Shown: positions 1-6,621, numbered from the stretch's first letter. The stretch is DNA of 10,217 nucleotides from Brevundimonas sp. UBA986 (GCA_002292165.1 DBBK01000196.1:1266-11482), one strand, 5' to 3'. Notes: generated by a model not told the origin, from the letters alone. Program-made: numbers and translations.

Positions 1-227
1 ATGTTCAGCGGCAGGCCGAGGCAGCCGCCACCGACCTGAAGTTCGTCCTGCCAGACGACCTCGCGGCCGAAGGGCCAGAAGGAATAGCTGGCGATGCGCC
101 AGGCCGCGAAGGTCCAGGGCAGGCCGACGATGGTCAGGGCCAGGACGGCCCCGCCCAGCAGCCAGAGCAGGCCGGAAACCCAGCCGCCGAAGATGAACCA
201 GAGGATGTTGAGGATCAGTCGGATCAT
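1..227 (-). CDS. yccF: YccF-family inner membrane protein, N-terminal part (3' end beyond window)
   Basis: Reading the minus strand from an ATG at 227 gives a protein beginning MIRLILNILWFIFGGW, with no stop before the window edge. Two hydrophobic stretches (about residues 3-16 and 18-36) precede GLPWTFAAWRIASYSFWPFGREV. This matches the YccF (DUF307) repeat pattern of a membrane helix, a G-x-P turn, then A-x-x-I-A-x-x-x-x-W-P-x-G-R. YccF proteins are small inner-membrane proteins of unknown function with two such repeats; only the first and the start of the second (LQVGGGCLGLPLN) are visible. No strong Shine-Dalgarno sequence precedes the ATG. The gene is divergent from the patatin gene; the 100-odd bases between them must hold both promoters, but I could not pick a convincing one. 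The family call is by eye and fairly sure; the function is unknown. Confidence 0.8.
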   Translation of the reverse strand, partial: MIRLILNILWFIFGGWVSGLLWLLGGAVLALTIVGLPWTFAAWRIASYSFWPFGREVVWQDELQVGGGCLGLPLN

Positions 228-340
228 GATGATCCAATGCTGAAGCTGTGCGTTGCAGCAAGCAAGGGCCTGACCGCGTTTGTGTCGTGAATTCGCGGTA
301 AGCTCGGCGTCTGAAAACCGCCTCTGGAAGGGCAATGTCG

Positions 341-1615
341 ATGATCCGCAGGACCGTTCTGGCCCTTACGCTGTTGAGCGCCCTGATGCTGGCCGGGTGC
401 GGGACCCTGGCCAGGCCCGAGGGGCCACTGAGGATCGCGCCGGAAGCCCTGATCCCGGTGGCGGATCCGCGCATCCGCTCAAGCGACACGGCGAAGCTCC
501 AGGCCCTCGCCGATCTGATCCAGAACCGGCTAAGCACCGAGGGCGGGCATGAAAGCATCCTGGCCCTGTCGGGCGGCGGGGCGAACGGGGCCTACGGCGC
601 CGGGGTCGTGGTGGGCTGGACCCAGCGCGGTGACCGGCCGACGTTCAGCGTGGTCACCGGGGTCAGCACCGGCGCCCTGGCCGCCCCCTTCGCCTTCCTC
701 GGACCCGAGTGGGACGACGAACTGCGCGAAGCCTATGTCGGCGGCGGTACAAACGGCCTGCTCAGCGCCCGCACCTTCTCGGCCCTGCTGGGGCCCAGCC
801 TGTTCAGCTCCCGCGTGTTGCGCGATCTGGTCGACAAGAACGTGACGCCGGAGCTGCTGCGCGCCATCGCCGCCGAACACGCCAAGGGGCGCCGGCTGCT
901 GGTCGCCACGACCGATCTGGACACCGAGGAGACGGTCATCTGGGACATGGGGGTGCTGGCGACCCAGGGCGACGAGAACGCCCTGCAGCTGTTCCGCGAC
1001 GTGCTCGTGGCCTCCGCCAGCATTCCGGGCATCTTCCCGCCGGTGCTGATCGCCGGGATGACACCTCAGGGTCAGGTGGTGCAGGACATGCACGTCGATG
1101 GCGGGGTCAATACGCCCTTCCTGGCCATCCCCGAGGACCTGCTGCTGTGGACCAACCCCTCGCAGCACCGGGCCAACAGCGCGCTGTATGTGATCATCAA
1201 CGGCCAGGTGGGGCGCAACACCGGCGTCACCCCGGGGCGGATCGACGGCATTCTGAGCCGGACGTTCGAAAGCATGAGCAAGTCGTCGCTGCGGCTGTCG
1301 CTGGCGGCGACGGCGGCCTTCGGAGCCCGCAACGGGATGTCGGTGACCATGTCGTCGATCCCGGACAACATCACCGTCTCCAGCCTGAAGTTCGACACCG
1401 CCTCGATGCAGGCCCTGTTCGAACTGGGCCGCAGCCGGGCGGTCAGCGGCGAGGCCTGGGCCTCGGTCAACCAGACGGGACGGCCCGAGCCCCTGGTCGC
1501 GCCCCAGACCCTGAGGGAGGACGAGATCCCCGAGGTGCTGGCGACGCCGCCGACGCCGGCCGCGCCCCCGGGAACGCCTGCGCCCGCATCTGAGCCGGGC
1601 ACGCCAAAGCCCTGA
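341..1615 (+). CDS. Patatin-like phospholipase, predicted lipoprotein
   Basis: Predicted serine lipid acyl hydrolase. The N-terminus (MIRRTVLALTLLSALMLAGC) is a lipoprotein signal peptide with lipobox LAGC; lipidation would fall on Cys20, so the protein should be anchored in the envelope. The patatin fold follows: the glycine-rich oxyanion loop SGGGANGAYGAG (about 77-88), nucleophile elbow GVSTG with Ser109, and the DGG box of the Ser-Asp dyad (Asp253 in MHVDGGVNTPF). All catalytic elements are intact. The last 35 or so residues are a Pro/Ala/Thr-rich, probably disordered tail. I prefer ATG 341 over ATG 335 because GGAAGGG at 326-332 lies 8 bases before 341 but only 2 before 335; the two differ by two residues. 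It is monocistronic, closed by the terminator at 1627-1654. Patatin-like proteins act on phospholipids or neutral lipids; the substrate here is unknown. It is not a type III or V secreted toxin by any visible feature. Confidence 0.92.
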   Translation: MIRRTVLALTLLSALMLAGCGTLARPEGPLRIAPEALIPVADPRIRSSDTAKLQALADLIQNRLSTEGGHESILALSGGGANGAYGAGVVVGWTQRGDRPTFSVVTGVSTGALAAPFAFLGPEWDDELREAYVGGGTNGLLSARTFSALLGPSLFSSRVLRDLVDKNVTPELLRAIAAEHAKGRRLLVATTDLDTEETVIWDMGVLATQGDENALQLFRDVLVASASIPGIFPPVLIAGMTPQGQVVQDMHVDGGVNTPFLAIPEDLLLWTNPSQHRANSALYVIINGQVGRNTGVTPGRIDGILSRTFESMSKSSLRLSLAATAAFGARNGMSVTMSSIPDNITVSSLKFDTASMQALFELGRSRAVSGEAWASVNQTGRPEPLVAPQTLREDEIPEVLATPPTPAAPPGTPAPASEPGTPKP

Positions 1616-1626
1616 CGCGCATAGCA

Positions 1627-1654
1627 AAAGGCCCCGCCGAATGACGGGGCCTTT
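1627..1654. terminator. Bidirectional intrinsic terminator
   Basis: A perfect 10-bp inverted repeat (AAAGGCCCCG at 1627-1636, CGGGGCCTTT at 1645-1654) has an 8-base loop. It lies between the stop of the patatin gene (1615) and the stop of the convergent DUF2171 gene (1676). The right arm ends in CCTTTCGTTT, giving a U-rich tail on the plus strand; the left flank reads CCTTTTGC on the minus strand. It therefore can end transcription from both sides. Confidence 0.88.
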
Positions 1655-1675
1655 CGTTTACCGGCGGACCTGAGC

Positions 1676-1912
1676 CTAGTGCGGCTTCTCGGTCCAGCGC
1701 GCCTTGGCGTCGTCCTTGGTGACGTTCAGATGGACGTGCTCGTCGATGTGATCGACCCAGCTGACAGGGATCATATGGTGTTTGAAGCCGCCGGCGAGGT
1801 CGAGCTTGGCCAGTTCGATCTGGTCGCCCGAGACGTGGTCGACACGACCGACGTGACCGCCGTCCGAGCCGACGACTTCGAGGTGTTCCTTGATGAGGGC
1901 GAGGTCTACCAT
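1676..1912 (-). CDS. DUF2171 domain protein
   Basis: A 78-residue soluble protein starting MVDLALIKEHLEVVGSDG. The pattern I-K-E-H-x-x-V-V-G-S-D-G-x-H-V-G-x-V-D-H-V, then a GGFKHHMIPVSWV segment and a VHLNVTKDDA end, is characteristic of DUF2171 (a PRC-barrel-like small beta protein). Length is the family's usual size. Start: ATG 1912 has GGAG (1920-1923 on the opposite strand) 7 bases upstream. The biochemical role is unknown; relatives are often abundant stress-associated proteins in alphaproteobacteria, which fits the EcfG-like element upstream (separate entry). It is convergent with the patatin gene and divergent from DUF4169. Family assignment is confident; role is not. Confidence 0.9.
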   Translation of the reverse strand: MVDLALIKEHLEVVGSDGGHVGRVDHVSGDQIELAKLDLAGGFKHHMIPVSWVDHIDEHVHLNVTKDDAKARWTEKPH

Positions 1913-1947
1913 GGGGTTTCTCCGTGCGAGATTGGGTTCGCCGTATC

Positions 1948-1972
1948 AACGCGACGGGGCCGGACGGGTTTC
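1948..1972 (-). promoter_or_regulatory. Near-consensus EcfG-type promoter for DUF2171
   Basis: On the minus strand, GAAAC (1972-1968), a 16-base spacer, then CGTT (1951-1948). The EcfG (general stress sigma) consensus is GGAAC-N16/17-CGTT, so the -35 differs at its second base. The -10 ends 35 bases before the DUF2171 ATG, the same distance as for the perfect site upstream of the gene starting at 9069. The mismatch is at a usually well-conserved base, so this is suggestive only. Confidence 0.4.
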
Positions 1973-2023
1973 GCGGAATGACGCCCTATCCCGTTGATTA
2001 TTAAAGCTTCACCGGAGGAACCT

Positions 2024-2212
2024 TTGGCCGAGATCATCAATCTGAACCGGGCGCGCAAGGCGAAGGCGAAGACGGACGCCAAGGCTGTGGCGGCGGCCAA
2101 CCGCGCGGCCCACGGGCGGACGAAGACCGAGCGCCATGCGGCGGAGACGGAACGGTCCAGGGTCTCGCGGCTTCTGGACGGAGCGAAGCTGGACACGCCC
2201 GAGGAGAGCTGA
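2024..2212 (+). CDS. DUF4169 family protein
   Basis: A 62-residue, highly charged, probably largely helical protein (M/L)AEIINLNRARKAKAK... with a conserved-looking NRAAHGRTK centre and a C-terminal SRLLDGAKLD. AEIINLxxARKxxxR at the very N-terminus and a GRTK-x-E core are hallmarks of DUF4169, a small alphaproteobacterial family of unknown function. The start is decided by sequence: TTG at 2024 is preceded by GGAGGAA (2014-2020) and begins exactly at the family's usual N-terminus. An upstream in-frame TTG at 1994 would add ten unrelated residues. It is followed two bases after its stop by the 59-residue gene, so the two are probably co-transcribed and translationally coupled. Arg/Lys richness could suggest nucleic-acid contact, but this is speculation. 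Confidence 0.85.
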   Translation: MAEIINLNRARKAKAKTDAKAVAAANRAAHGRTKTERHAAETERSRVSRLLDGAKLDTPEES

Positions 2213-2214
2213 CC

Positions 2215-2394
2215 ATGGGCGGATACGCCGCCGACCCCCGCACCCGTCTGGGCCTGATCTCGCTGCTGGCTGTGCGCCGGATCAAGGCCGAGAAGATGCG
2301 CCGGTTGAAGGCCGCCGCGGCGAAGACGCCCGACGAGGTCGAGGCGGCGCAGGCGGCGGAGAAGAAGACGAAGCGCTCGGGCTGGTTTCGCTAG
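2215..2394 (+). CDS. Small basic conserved-looking hypothetical protein (59 aa)
   Basis: ATG at 2215 opens a 59-residue frame beginning MGGYAADPRTRLGLISLLAV and ending KKTKRSGWFR, stop TAG 2392-2394. A GAGGAGAG run (2201-2208), inside the end of the DUF4169 gene, sits about 8 bases before the ATG. Only 2 bases separate the two genes, a typical coupled pair. The protein has a short hydrophobic patch (LGLISLLAV, about 12-20), a basic stretch (RRIKAEKMRRLKAAAAK), a Glu/Ala helix and an aromatic-basic tail. I do not recognise the family; the pairing with DUF4169 is the best clue. The stop overlaps that of the convergent EamA gene in a shared CTAG. Support is the ribosome site, codon pattern and spacing. 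Confidence 0.68.
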   Translation: MGGYAADPRTRLGLISLLAVRRIKAEKMRRLKAAAAKTPDEVEAAQAAEKKTKRSGWFR

Positions 2395-3260
2395 GAAGCC
2401 TTCGGCGCCCGGGCCAGCAGGACCTGACCGGCGACGACGAGGCCGACGCCCACAAGCGCCGTCCAGCCGAAGCGCGCGCCTTCGAACACCACGGACACCG
2501 TCAGGGCGATCGGCGGCGTCAGGGCGCCGATATAGCTGGCCAGCGTATAGCCCCGGCTGCGGGCGACGCTGAAATAGATCACGAAGGCGATCACCGAGCC
2601 GAACACCGACAGATAGAGCAGCGAGCCGAGGTAGGCGGGCGTCAGGGCGATGGAAAAATGCACGCCCGTGATCAGGCCGAAGACGGCGACCAGGGCCGCG
2701 CCATAGCCCATGGCCCAGGCGGTGGCGGGAATGACCTGGGACCCCGCCTGCTGGCCGCGCCAGGCGAACCAGTTGGCGATGGTGGAGACGGCGGCGGCGG
2801 CGACGGCGAGCGACACGCCGATCCCGGCCTGCGGACCGAGACGCGCGCCCAGCAGCTCTCCGCCCGACAGGACAGCGACGCCCAGGGCGCCGAGCGCGGC
2901 GCCGATCCAGACGGCGCGGTGGGCCGTCTGCTTCTGGGTCACCCGGAACAGGATCAGGTTCATCAGGGCCATGGAGGCGAAGGCCACGGCGACGATGCCC
3001 GAGGTGATCAGCCCTTCGGCCGTGTAGACGAAGGTGTAGCTGAGAGCGAAAGCGAACGTCCCCTGCCCGGCCGCCGCCAGATGCTGGACCCGGGTCAGGC
3101 GGATCGAGCGGCCGGTCGCCAGACAGACGCCGAACAGGATCAGCGACGCCAGACCGAAGCGCCAGACGATGGAGGCGATCGGATCGACCCGGCCCAGCTG
3201 GAAGGTGATGGCGAACCAGGTCGTGCCCCAGATCAGGGCGCACACCGCCACGCCCAGCAC
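2391..3260 (-). CDS. EamA/DMT-superfamily transporter
   Basis: 289 residues from a GTG at 3260, with about ten hydrophobic segments. There are two EamA repeats: the first starts GVAVCALIWGTTWFAI (about 3-18) with a WRFG segment near residue 33, and the second starts near residue 145 and ends at ALVGVGLVVAGQVLLARA. The W-G-T/S-T-W and W-R-x-x motifs are typical of drug/metabolite exporters of the RhaT/YdcZ-like type. Substrate cannot be told from sequence. Start is uncertain: GTG 3260 is the first canonical in-frame start, but no Shine-Dalgarno precedes it, and the frame stays open to a stop at 3381-3383, giving plausible N-terminal residues SSELPRPIWRKPSAGALA. A non-ATG start upstream (for example CTG 3320) is possible. 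It lies downstream of the kinase on the same strand with a 147-base gap and its own possible promoter. Confidence 0.9.
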   Translation of the reverse strand: MLGVAVCALIWGTTWFAITFQLGRVDPIASIVWRFGLASLILFGVCLATGRSIRLTRVQHLAAAGQGTFAFALSYTFVYTAEGLITSGIVAVAFASMALMNLILFRVTQKQTAHRAVWIGAALGALGVAVLSGGELLGARLGPQAGIGVSLAVAAAAVSTIANWFAWRGQQAGSQVIPATAWAMGYGAALVAVFGLITGVHFSIALTPAYLGSLLYLSVFGSVIAFVIYFSVARSRGYTLASYIGALTPPIALTVSVVFEGARFGWTALVGVGLVVAGQVLLARAPKAS

Positions 3261-3361
3261 CGCGAGGGCGCCGGCGGAAGGCTTGCGCCAGATCGGACGA
3301 GGCAGTTCGGAAGAGGTCAGGACACGGCTCGGGGAGATGGACCCGTCAGATGGACGGACGC

Positions 3362-3373
3362 GCGGGCGCCCGC
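3362..3373. repeat. Perfect 12-bp palindrome near predicted EamA transcription start
   Basis: GCGGGCGCCCGC reads the same on both strands. It lies just downstream of the TATAAT element on the minus strand, where the transcript start would be expected. It could be an operator or part of an RNA hairpin at the end of the kinase message, or a chance GC-rich palindrome. A second small hairpin, CCGTC-AGATG-GACGG, follows at 3343-3357 in the same leader. Confidence 0.35.
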
Positions 3374-3379
3374 AACCGG

Positions 3380-3385
3380 ATTATA
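3380..3385 (-). promoter_or_regulatory. Possible -10 element for the EamA transporter
   Basis: The minus strand reads TATAAT at 3385-3380, a perfect sigma-70 -10 and a rare AT-rich island here, 120 bases before the GTG at 3260. No good -35 is seen 16-18 bases upstream (the region reads AGGCCT), so activity would need an activator or a poor -35. It suggests the transporter can be transcribed separately from the kinase. Confidence 0.35.
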
Positions 3386-3407
3386 AACGCCGAACCACAA
3401 ACAGGCC

Positions 3408-5084
3408 TTATGACGCGAAGGCGAGGGCCAGCTTGTCCGCCAGTTCGCCCTGTTTGAACGGCTTGTGGACGATGCGGTCGTCAGAGGCGGCGGCGAGGGC
3501 CTCGGCATCGGCGTAGCCCGTGGCGAACAGGATCGGCAGGGCCGGCCGGCGCCCCTGCATCTCGCGCGCGACATCGGCGCCGTTCATGCCGGGCATGGCG
3601 AAATCAAGGATGACGGCCTGGATGTCCGAACGCTTGTCGAACAGCTCCAGCGCGGCGCCGCCGCTGCCCGCCTCGACGACGATGTAGCCGAGATCGGAGA
3701 TGATCCCGGCCGTGACCTCGCGAACCGCCTCGTCGTCGTCGACGATCAGGACGACGATATTGTCGGCGGGCGCCATCCGGGACGTCGGGATGACGTTGGC
3801 GTCCGGGCTGGGAACCGCATGGGCGCGCGGCAGGTAAACGTTGATCGTCGTCCCCTCGCCGACCACCGTATCGATGGTGACCCCGCCCCCCGACTGTTTG
3901 GCCAGACCGAAGACCTGACTGAGGCCGAGGCCGGAGCCCTTGCCGACGGGCTTGGTGGTGAAGAAGGGCTCGAAGGCCCGCGCCAAAACCGCTTCCGTCA
4001 TGCCCGAGCCGTTGTCCGCGACCGAGACCCGCACATGCTCGCCGGCGGGCGGCTGTTCCGGGCGCTGGGGCGCCGGCATGACGACATTGGCGGTGCCGAC
4101 CTTCAGCGTGCCGCCGACGTCCATGGCGTCACGGGCGTTGATCGCGAGATTGAGGATGACCAGCTCGATCTGGGTCGGATCGATCATGGCGGTCCACAGG
4201 CCGTCGGCCAGTTCCGGCTCGAGGATGTGGACGCTGCCTCCGATGGTGCTCTGAAGCAGGTCGCGCATGCTCCGGACCGTCTCGTTCAGATCGACCGCGC
4301 GGGGCTCCAGCTTCTGGCGGCGCGAGAAGGCCAGCATCTGGGCGGTCAGGGCGGCGCCGCGGCGCGAGGCCTCGCCCATCATCGACAGGCGGCGGGTGAC
4401 GGAGGGATCGTCGATGCGCTTCTGCAACTGCTCGACATTGCCGAGGATGACCGTCAGCAGGTTGTTGAAATCGTGGGCGACCCCCGACGTCAACTGGCCG
4501 ACGGCCTCCAGTCGCTGGGCCTGGCGCAGGGCGGTCTCGATCTTTTCGCGTTCGGCGATCTGGGCGGCGAGCTGGCGGTTGGCGGCCTCGAGCTCGGCGG
4601 TGCGTTCGGCGACGCGGCGCTCGAGCAGGGCCTCGCCGCGGCGGATCTCCTCGATGCGTTCGCGCGCCTCATACTGGCGGCTGCGACCGCGCAGGGCGGT
4701 GCGGACGGCGCTGACGAGGGTCGTGGGATGGAAGGGCCGTTCGAGGAAACCGACGTTGCCGAGGGCCGAGGACAGGCGTTGGGCGACGGGATTGCGCTCC
4801 ACGCTGCCGCCCCTCTGGGTCAGGATCAGGAAGGGGAAATCCGACCAGGACGGCTGGCCCGAAATCCAGCCGGACAGGCCGGCCAGATCGGCGGACCGCA
4901 GCACGTCGTCGACGATGACGGCGAGCCCCGCCCCCTCCTCCATACGCTCGACCAGATCGTCGAGATCACGGCACAGCAGGGCGGAAAAGCCGGCCTCCGT
5001 CAGAATGGTCGCCGCGATGGCGCCGTCCCGTCCCGCTGGAGCCAGGACGAGAGCGCGTTCGGACAGGGCGCCGCCACCGCTCAT
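3408..5084 (-). CDS. Soluble hybrid histidine kinase with degenerate N-terminal receiver-like domain
   Basis: 558 residues, no membrane segment or signal peptide. Domains in order: receiver-like domain (about 10-130); coiled coil (about 138-190, rich in Glu/Arg with AERTAELEAANRQLAAQ); HisKA with GVAHDFNNLLTVI, phospho-accepting His204; HATPase_c with N box LNLAINARDA (311-320), G1 VADNGSGM, F box FEPFFTTKP and G2 GKGSGLGL (381-388); and a C-terminal receiver (about 443-556) with acidic Asp449/Asp450, phospho-acceptor Asp494 in ILDFAMPG, Thr522 and Lys541 in HKPF. The N-terminal domain lacks the acidic pair after beta1 (LVLAPAGRD) and has ERPF in place of KPF, so it is probably a protein-interaction module. 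ATG 5084 lies 10 bases after the kaiC-like stop, with GAGG 8 bases before it: the genes form an operon. Input is therefore likely the KaiC-like ATPase; the partner of the terminal receiver is unknown. Confidence 0.93.
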   Translation of the reverse strand: MSGGGALSERALVLAPAGRDGAIAATILTEAGFSALLCRDLDDLVERMEEGAGLAVIVDDVLRSADLAGLSGWISGQPSWSDFPFLILTQRGGSVERNPVAQRLSSALGNVGFLERPFHPTTLVSAVRTALRGRSRQYEARERIEEIRRGEALLERRVAERTAELEAANRQLAAQIAEREKIETALRQAQRLEAVGQLTSGVAHDFNNLLTVILGNVEQLQKRIDDPSVTRRLSMMGEASRRGAALTAQMLAFSRRQKLEPRAVDLNETVRSMRDLLQSTIGGSVHILEPELADGLWTAMIDPTQIELVILNLAINARDAMDVGGTLKVGTANVVMPAPQRPEQPPAGEHVRVSVADNGSGMTEAVLARAFEPFFTTKPVGKGSGLGLSQVFGLAKQSGGGVTIDTVVGEGTTINVYLPRAHAVPSPDANVIPTSRMAPADNIVVLIVDDDEAVREVTAGIISDLGYIVVEAGSGGAALELFDKRSDIQAVILDFAMPGMNGADVAREMQGRRPALPILFATGYADAEALAAASDDRIVHKPFKQGELADKLALAFAS

Positions 5085-5094
5085 GAGCCACGCC

Positions 5095-6588
5095 TCATGC
5101 GGCGGGTTCGCCCATCAGGCCCGCGCCGGGACCGACGAAGTTGGGCACGCCGCGCAACACGCCCTGGAAGCCGTCCAGCGGTTCGCCGAGCGTCAGGCCC
5201 GTGCTTCCGATGTTGAACTCGCGGATGGTGTTCTCGTGCGCGCCGGAGCGCTTCTTGATCACCGAGACCGCGCGCCGGACCGTGCCGATGGCCTCGAAGT
5301 AACGCAGAAGAACGACCGTGTCGGCGAGGTAGGTGACGTCGATCGGCGCCTTCATCTCGCCGACCAGCCCGTGCTGGGCCACGGTCAGGAAGGTCGAGGC
5401 GCCCTGACGGTTGAGGTACTGAAGCAGTTCGTGGATGTGCAGGACGAGGAACTGCTCCTGCGGCATGGCGGCCTGGTAGCCGTTGAGGCTGTCGATCACC
5501 ACGGTCTGGATATGCTGTTCCGACACGCAGTTGCGGACCCGCGAGGCGAACTCGCCGGGGGACAGCTCGGCCGCATCGACCTGCTCGATGATCAGCGCCC
5601 CCTCCTCCTCCATGGAGCGGAGGTCGATGCCGATGGCGGCCATCCGGTCATAGAGGAGGCCCAGTTCCTCATCGAAAATGAACAGGGCCGCCTTCTCGCC
5701 GCGCGCCACCGCCGCGACGGCGAAGTTGATGGCGAACAGCGACTTGCCGGTGCCGGCGGGTCCGAGGATCAGGGCGCTGGAGCCCCGTTCAATGCCCCCG
5801 CCCAGCAGGGCGTCCAGCTCGCCGACGCCGCTGGACACCGGGGTCCGGGCGAAGCCGGTGTGGTGTTCGGAGGCGACGATGCGCGGATAGACCTCCAGCC
5901 CGCCCGTCTTGATGGTGAAGTCGTGGAAGCCGCCGCGGAAGCGCCGGCCGCGATACTTGATCACCCGCAGCCGGCGGCGTTCGGCTCCGTATTCGGGCGC
6001 CAGCTCCTGCAGCTGGATCACCCCGTGGGCGACGCTGTGGACGGTCTTGTCATTGATGTCGGTGGTCAGGTCGTCGAGCAGCAGGACCGTGGCGCCGTGC
6101 TTGGCGAAATAGTGTTTGAGCGCCAGGACCTGGCGGCGATAGCGCAGCGAACTCTGGGCCAGCAGCCGGATTTCCGACAGGCTGTCGATCACGACACGCC
6201 TCGGCTTGTGGGTCTCCACCGCCTCGAAGATCATGCGGGTGGTCTCGCCGAGTTCGAGGTCCGACGAATAGAGCAGGCTCTGCTGCTGCTGCTCGTCGAG
6301 CAGGCTCTCAGGCGGGACCAGTTCGAAGATGTCGACGCCGTCCAGCGTCCATTCGTGCGACAGGGCGGTGCCGCGAAGCTCGTCCTCGGTTTCCGAAAGC
6401 GTGATGTAGAGGCCGGCCTCGCCCAGCCGCGCCCCCTCCAGCAGGAACTTCATCGCCGCCGTGGTCTTGCCGGTGCCTGGAGCCCCTTCCAGCAGATAGA
6501 CCCGCTCCCGCTCGAGCCCTCCGACGAGGATGTTATCCAGCCCCTCGATGCCGAAGCCGGCCTCCTTCACGATCGTCCCAGTCGTCAT
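5095..6588 (-). CDS. KaiC-like double-domain ATPase
   Basis: 497 residues with two RecA-like KaiC domains. CI: Walker A GAPGTGKTT (35-43), an acidic residue after beta2 (LSETEDE, Glu66), Walker B RVVIDSLSEI (Asp135). CII: Walker A GPAGTGKS (276-283), catalytic-type Glu pair FDEE (307-308), Walker B TVVIDSLNGY (Asp366), then DTVVLLRYFE and the IREF motif shared with KaiC. Length is close to classical KaiC (about 520). By eye, the Ser-Thr phosphorylation pair of cyanobacterial KaiC (before DTIILL) aligns with Thr419-Tyr420. The C-terminus ends in a LDGFQGVLRGVP tail as in many non-cyanobacterial KaiC proteins, not the A-loop used by KaiA. No kaiA or kaiB lies in the window. It heads an operon with the histidine kinase. 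A timing role is not implied by sequence alone; ATP-dependent hexameric signalling to the kinase is a fair inference. Start ATG 6588 has AGGA about 11 bases upstream. Confidence 0.93.
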   Translation of the reverse strand: MTTGTIVKEAGFGIEGLDNILVGGLERERVYLLEGAPGTGKTTAAMKFLLEGARLGEAGLYITLSETEDELRGTALSHEWTLDGVDIFELVPPESLLDEQQQQSLLYSSDLELGETTRMIFEAVETHKPRRVVIDSLSEIRLLAQSSLRYRRQVLALKHYFAKHGATVLLLDDLTTDINDKTVHSVAHGVIQLQELAPEYGAERRRLRVIKYRGRRFRGGFHDFTIKTGGLEVYPRIVASEHHTGFARTPVSSGVGELDALLGGGIERGSSALILGPAGTGKSLFAINFAVAAVARGEKAALFIFDEELGLLYDRMAAIGIDLRSMEEEGALIIEQVDAAELSPGEFASRVRNCVSEQHIQTVVIDSLNGYQAAMPQEQFLVLHIHELLQYLNRQGASTFLTVAQHGLVGEMKAPIDVTYLADTVVLLRYFEAIGTVRRAVSVIKKRSGAHENTIREFNIGSTGLTLGEPLDGFQGVLRGVPNFVGPGAGLMGEPAA

Positions 6589-6621
6589 GCGTAGAATCGT
6601 CCTGTCTGGCAGCTGAGCCGT

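Noticed and set aside
530..1627. A 365-codon minus-strand frame across the patatin gene
   Set aside because: The patatin frame holds the lipobox, GxSxG and DGG motifs; the antisense product is Arg/Gly-rich and starts inside the terminator.
1975..1995. GGAAT...CGTT as a plus-strand EcfG promoter for DUF4169
   Set aside because: The spacer is only about 12 bases, too short for an EcfG promoter.
1906..3243. A 445-codon minus-strand frame across the EamA, DUF4169 and 59-residue genes
   Set aside because: It lies in a different frame from EamA on the same strand and is Arg/Gly-rich without membrane segments, whereas the EamA frame gives clean hydrophobic helices.
3465..5216. A 583-codon plus-strand frame opposite the kinase
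   Set aside because: Same reason: composition is Gly/Asp/Arg-rich without domain motifs, and the minus strand is clearly the coding one.
6278..6297. CTG-repeat-like run (coding for four Gln) as a microsatellite
   Set aside because: Only four repeats with a simple coding explanation inside the KaiC-like CI domain; no evidence of variation.
4267..6594. A 775-codon open frame on the plus strand opposite the KaiC-like gene and kinase
   Set aside because: It is an antisense shadow: the opposite strand carries complete KaiC and histidine kinase motifs, and the antisense product is low-complexity, rich in Arg, Ala and Asp/Glu, with no recognisable domain. Long antisense frames are expected in high-GC DNA.
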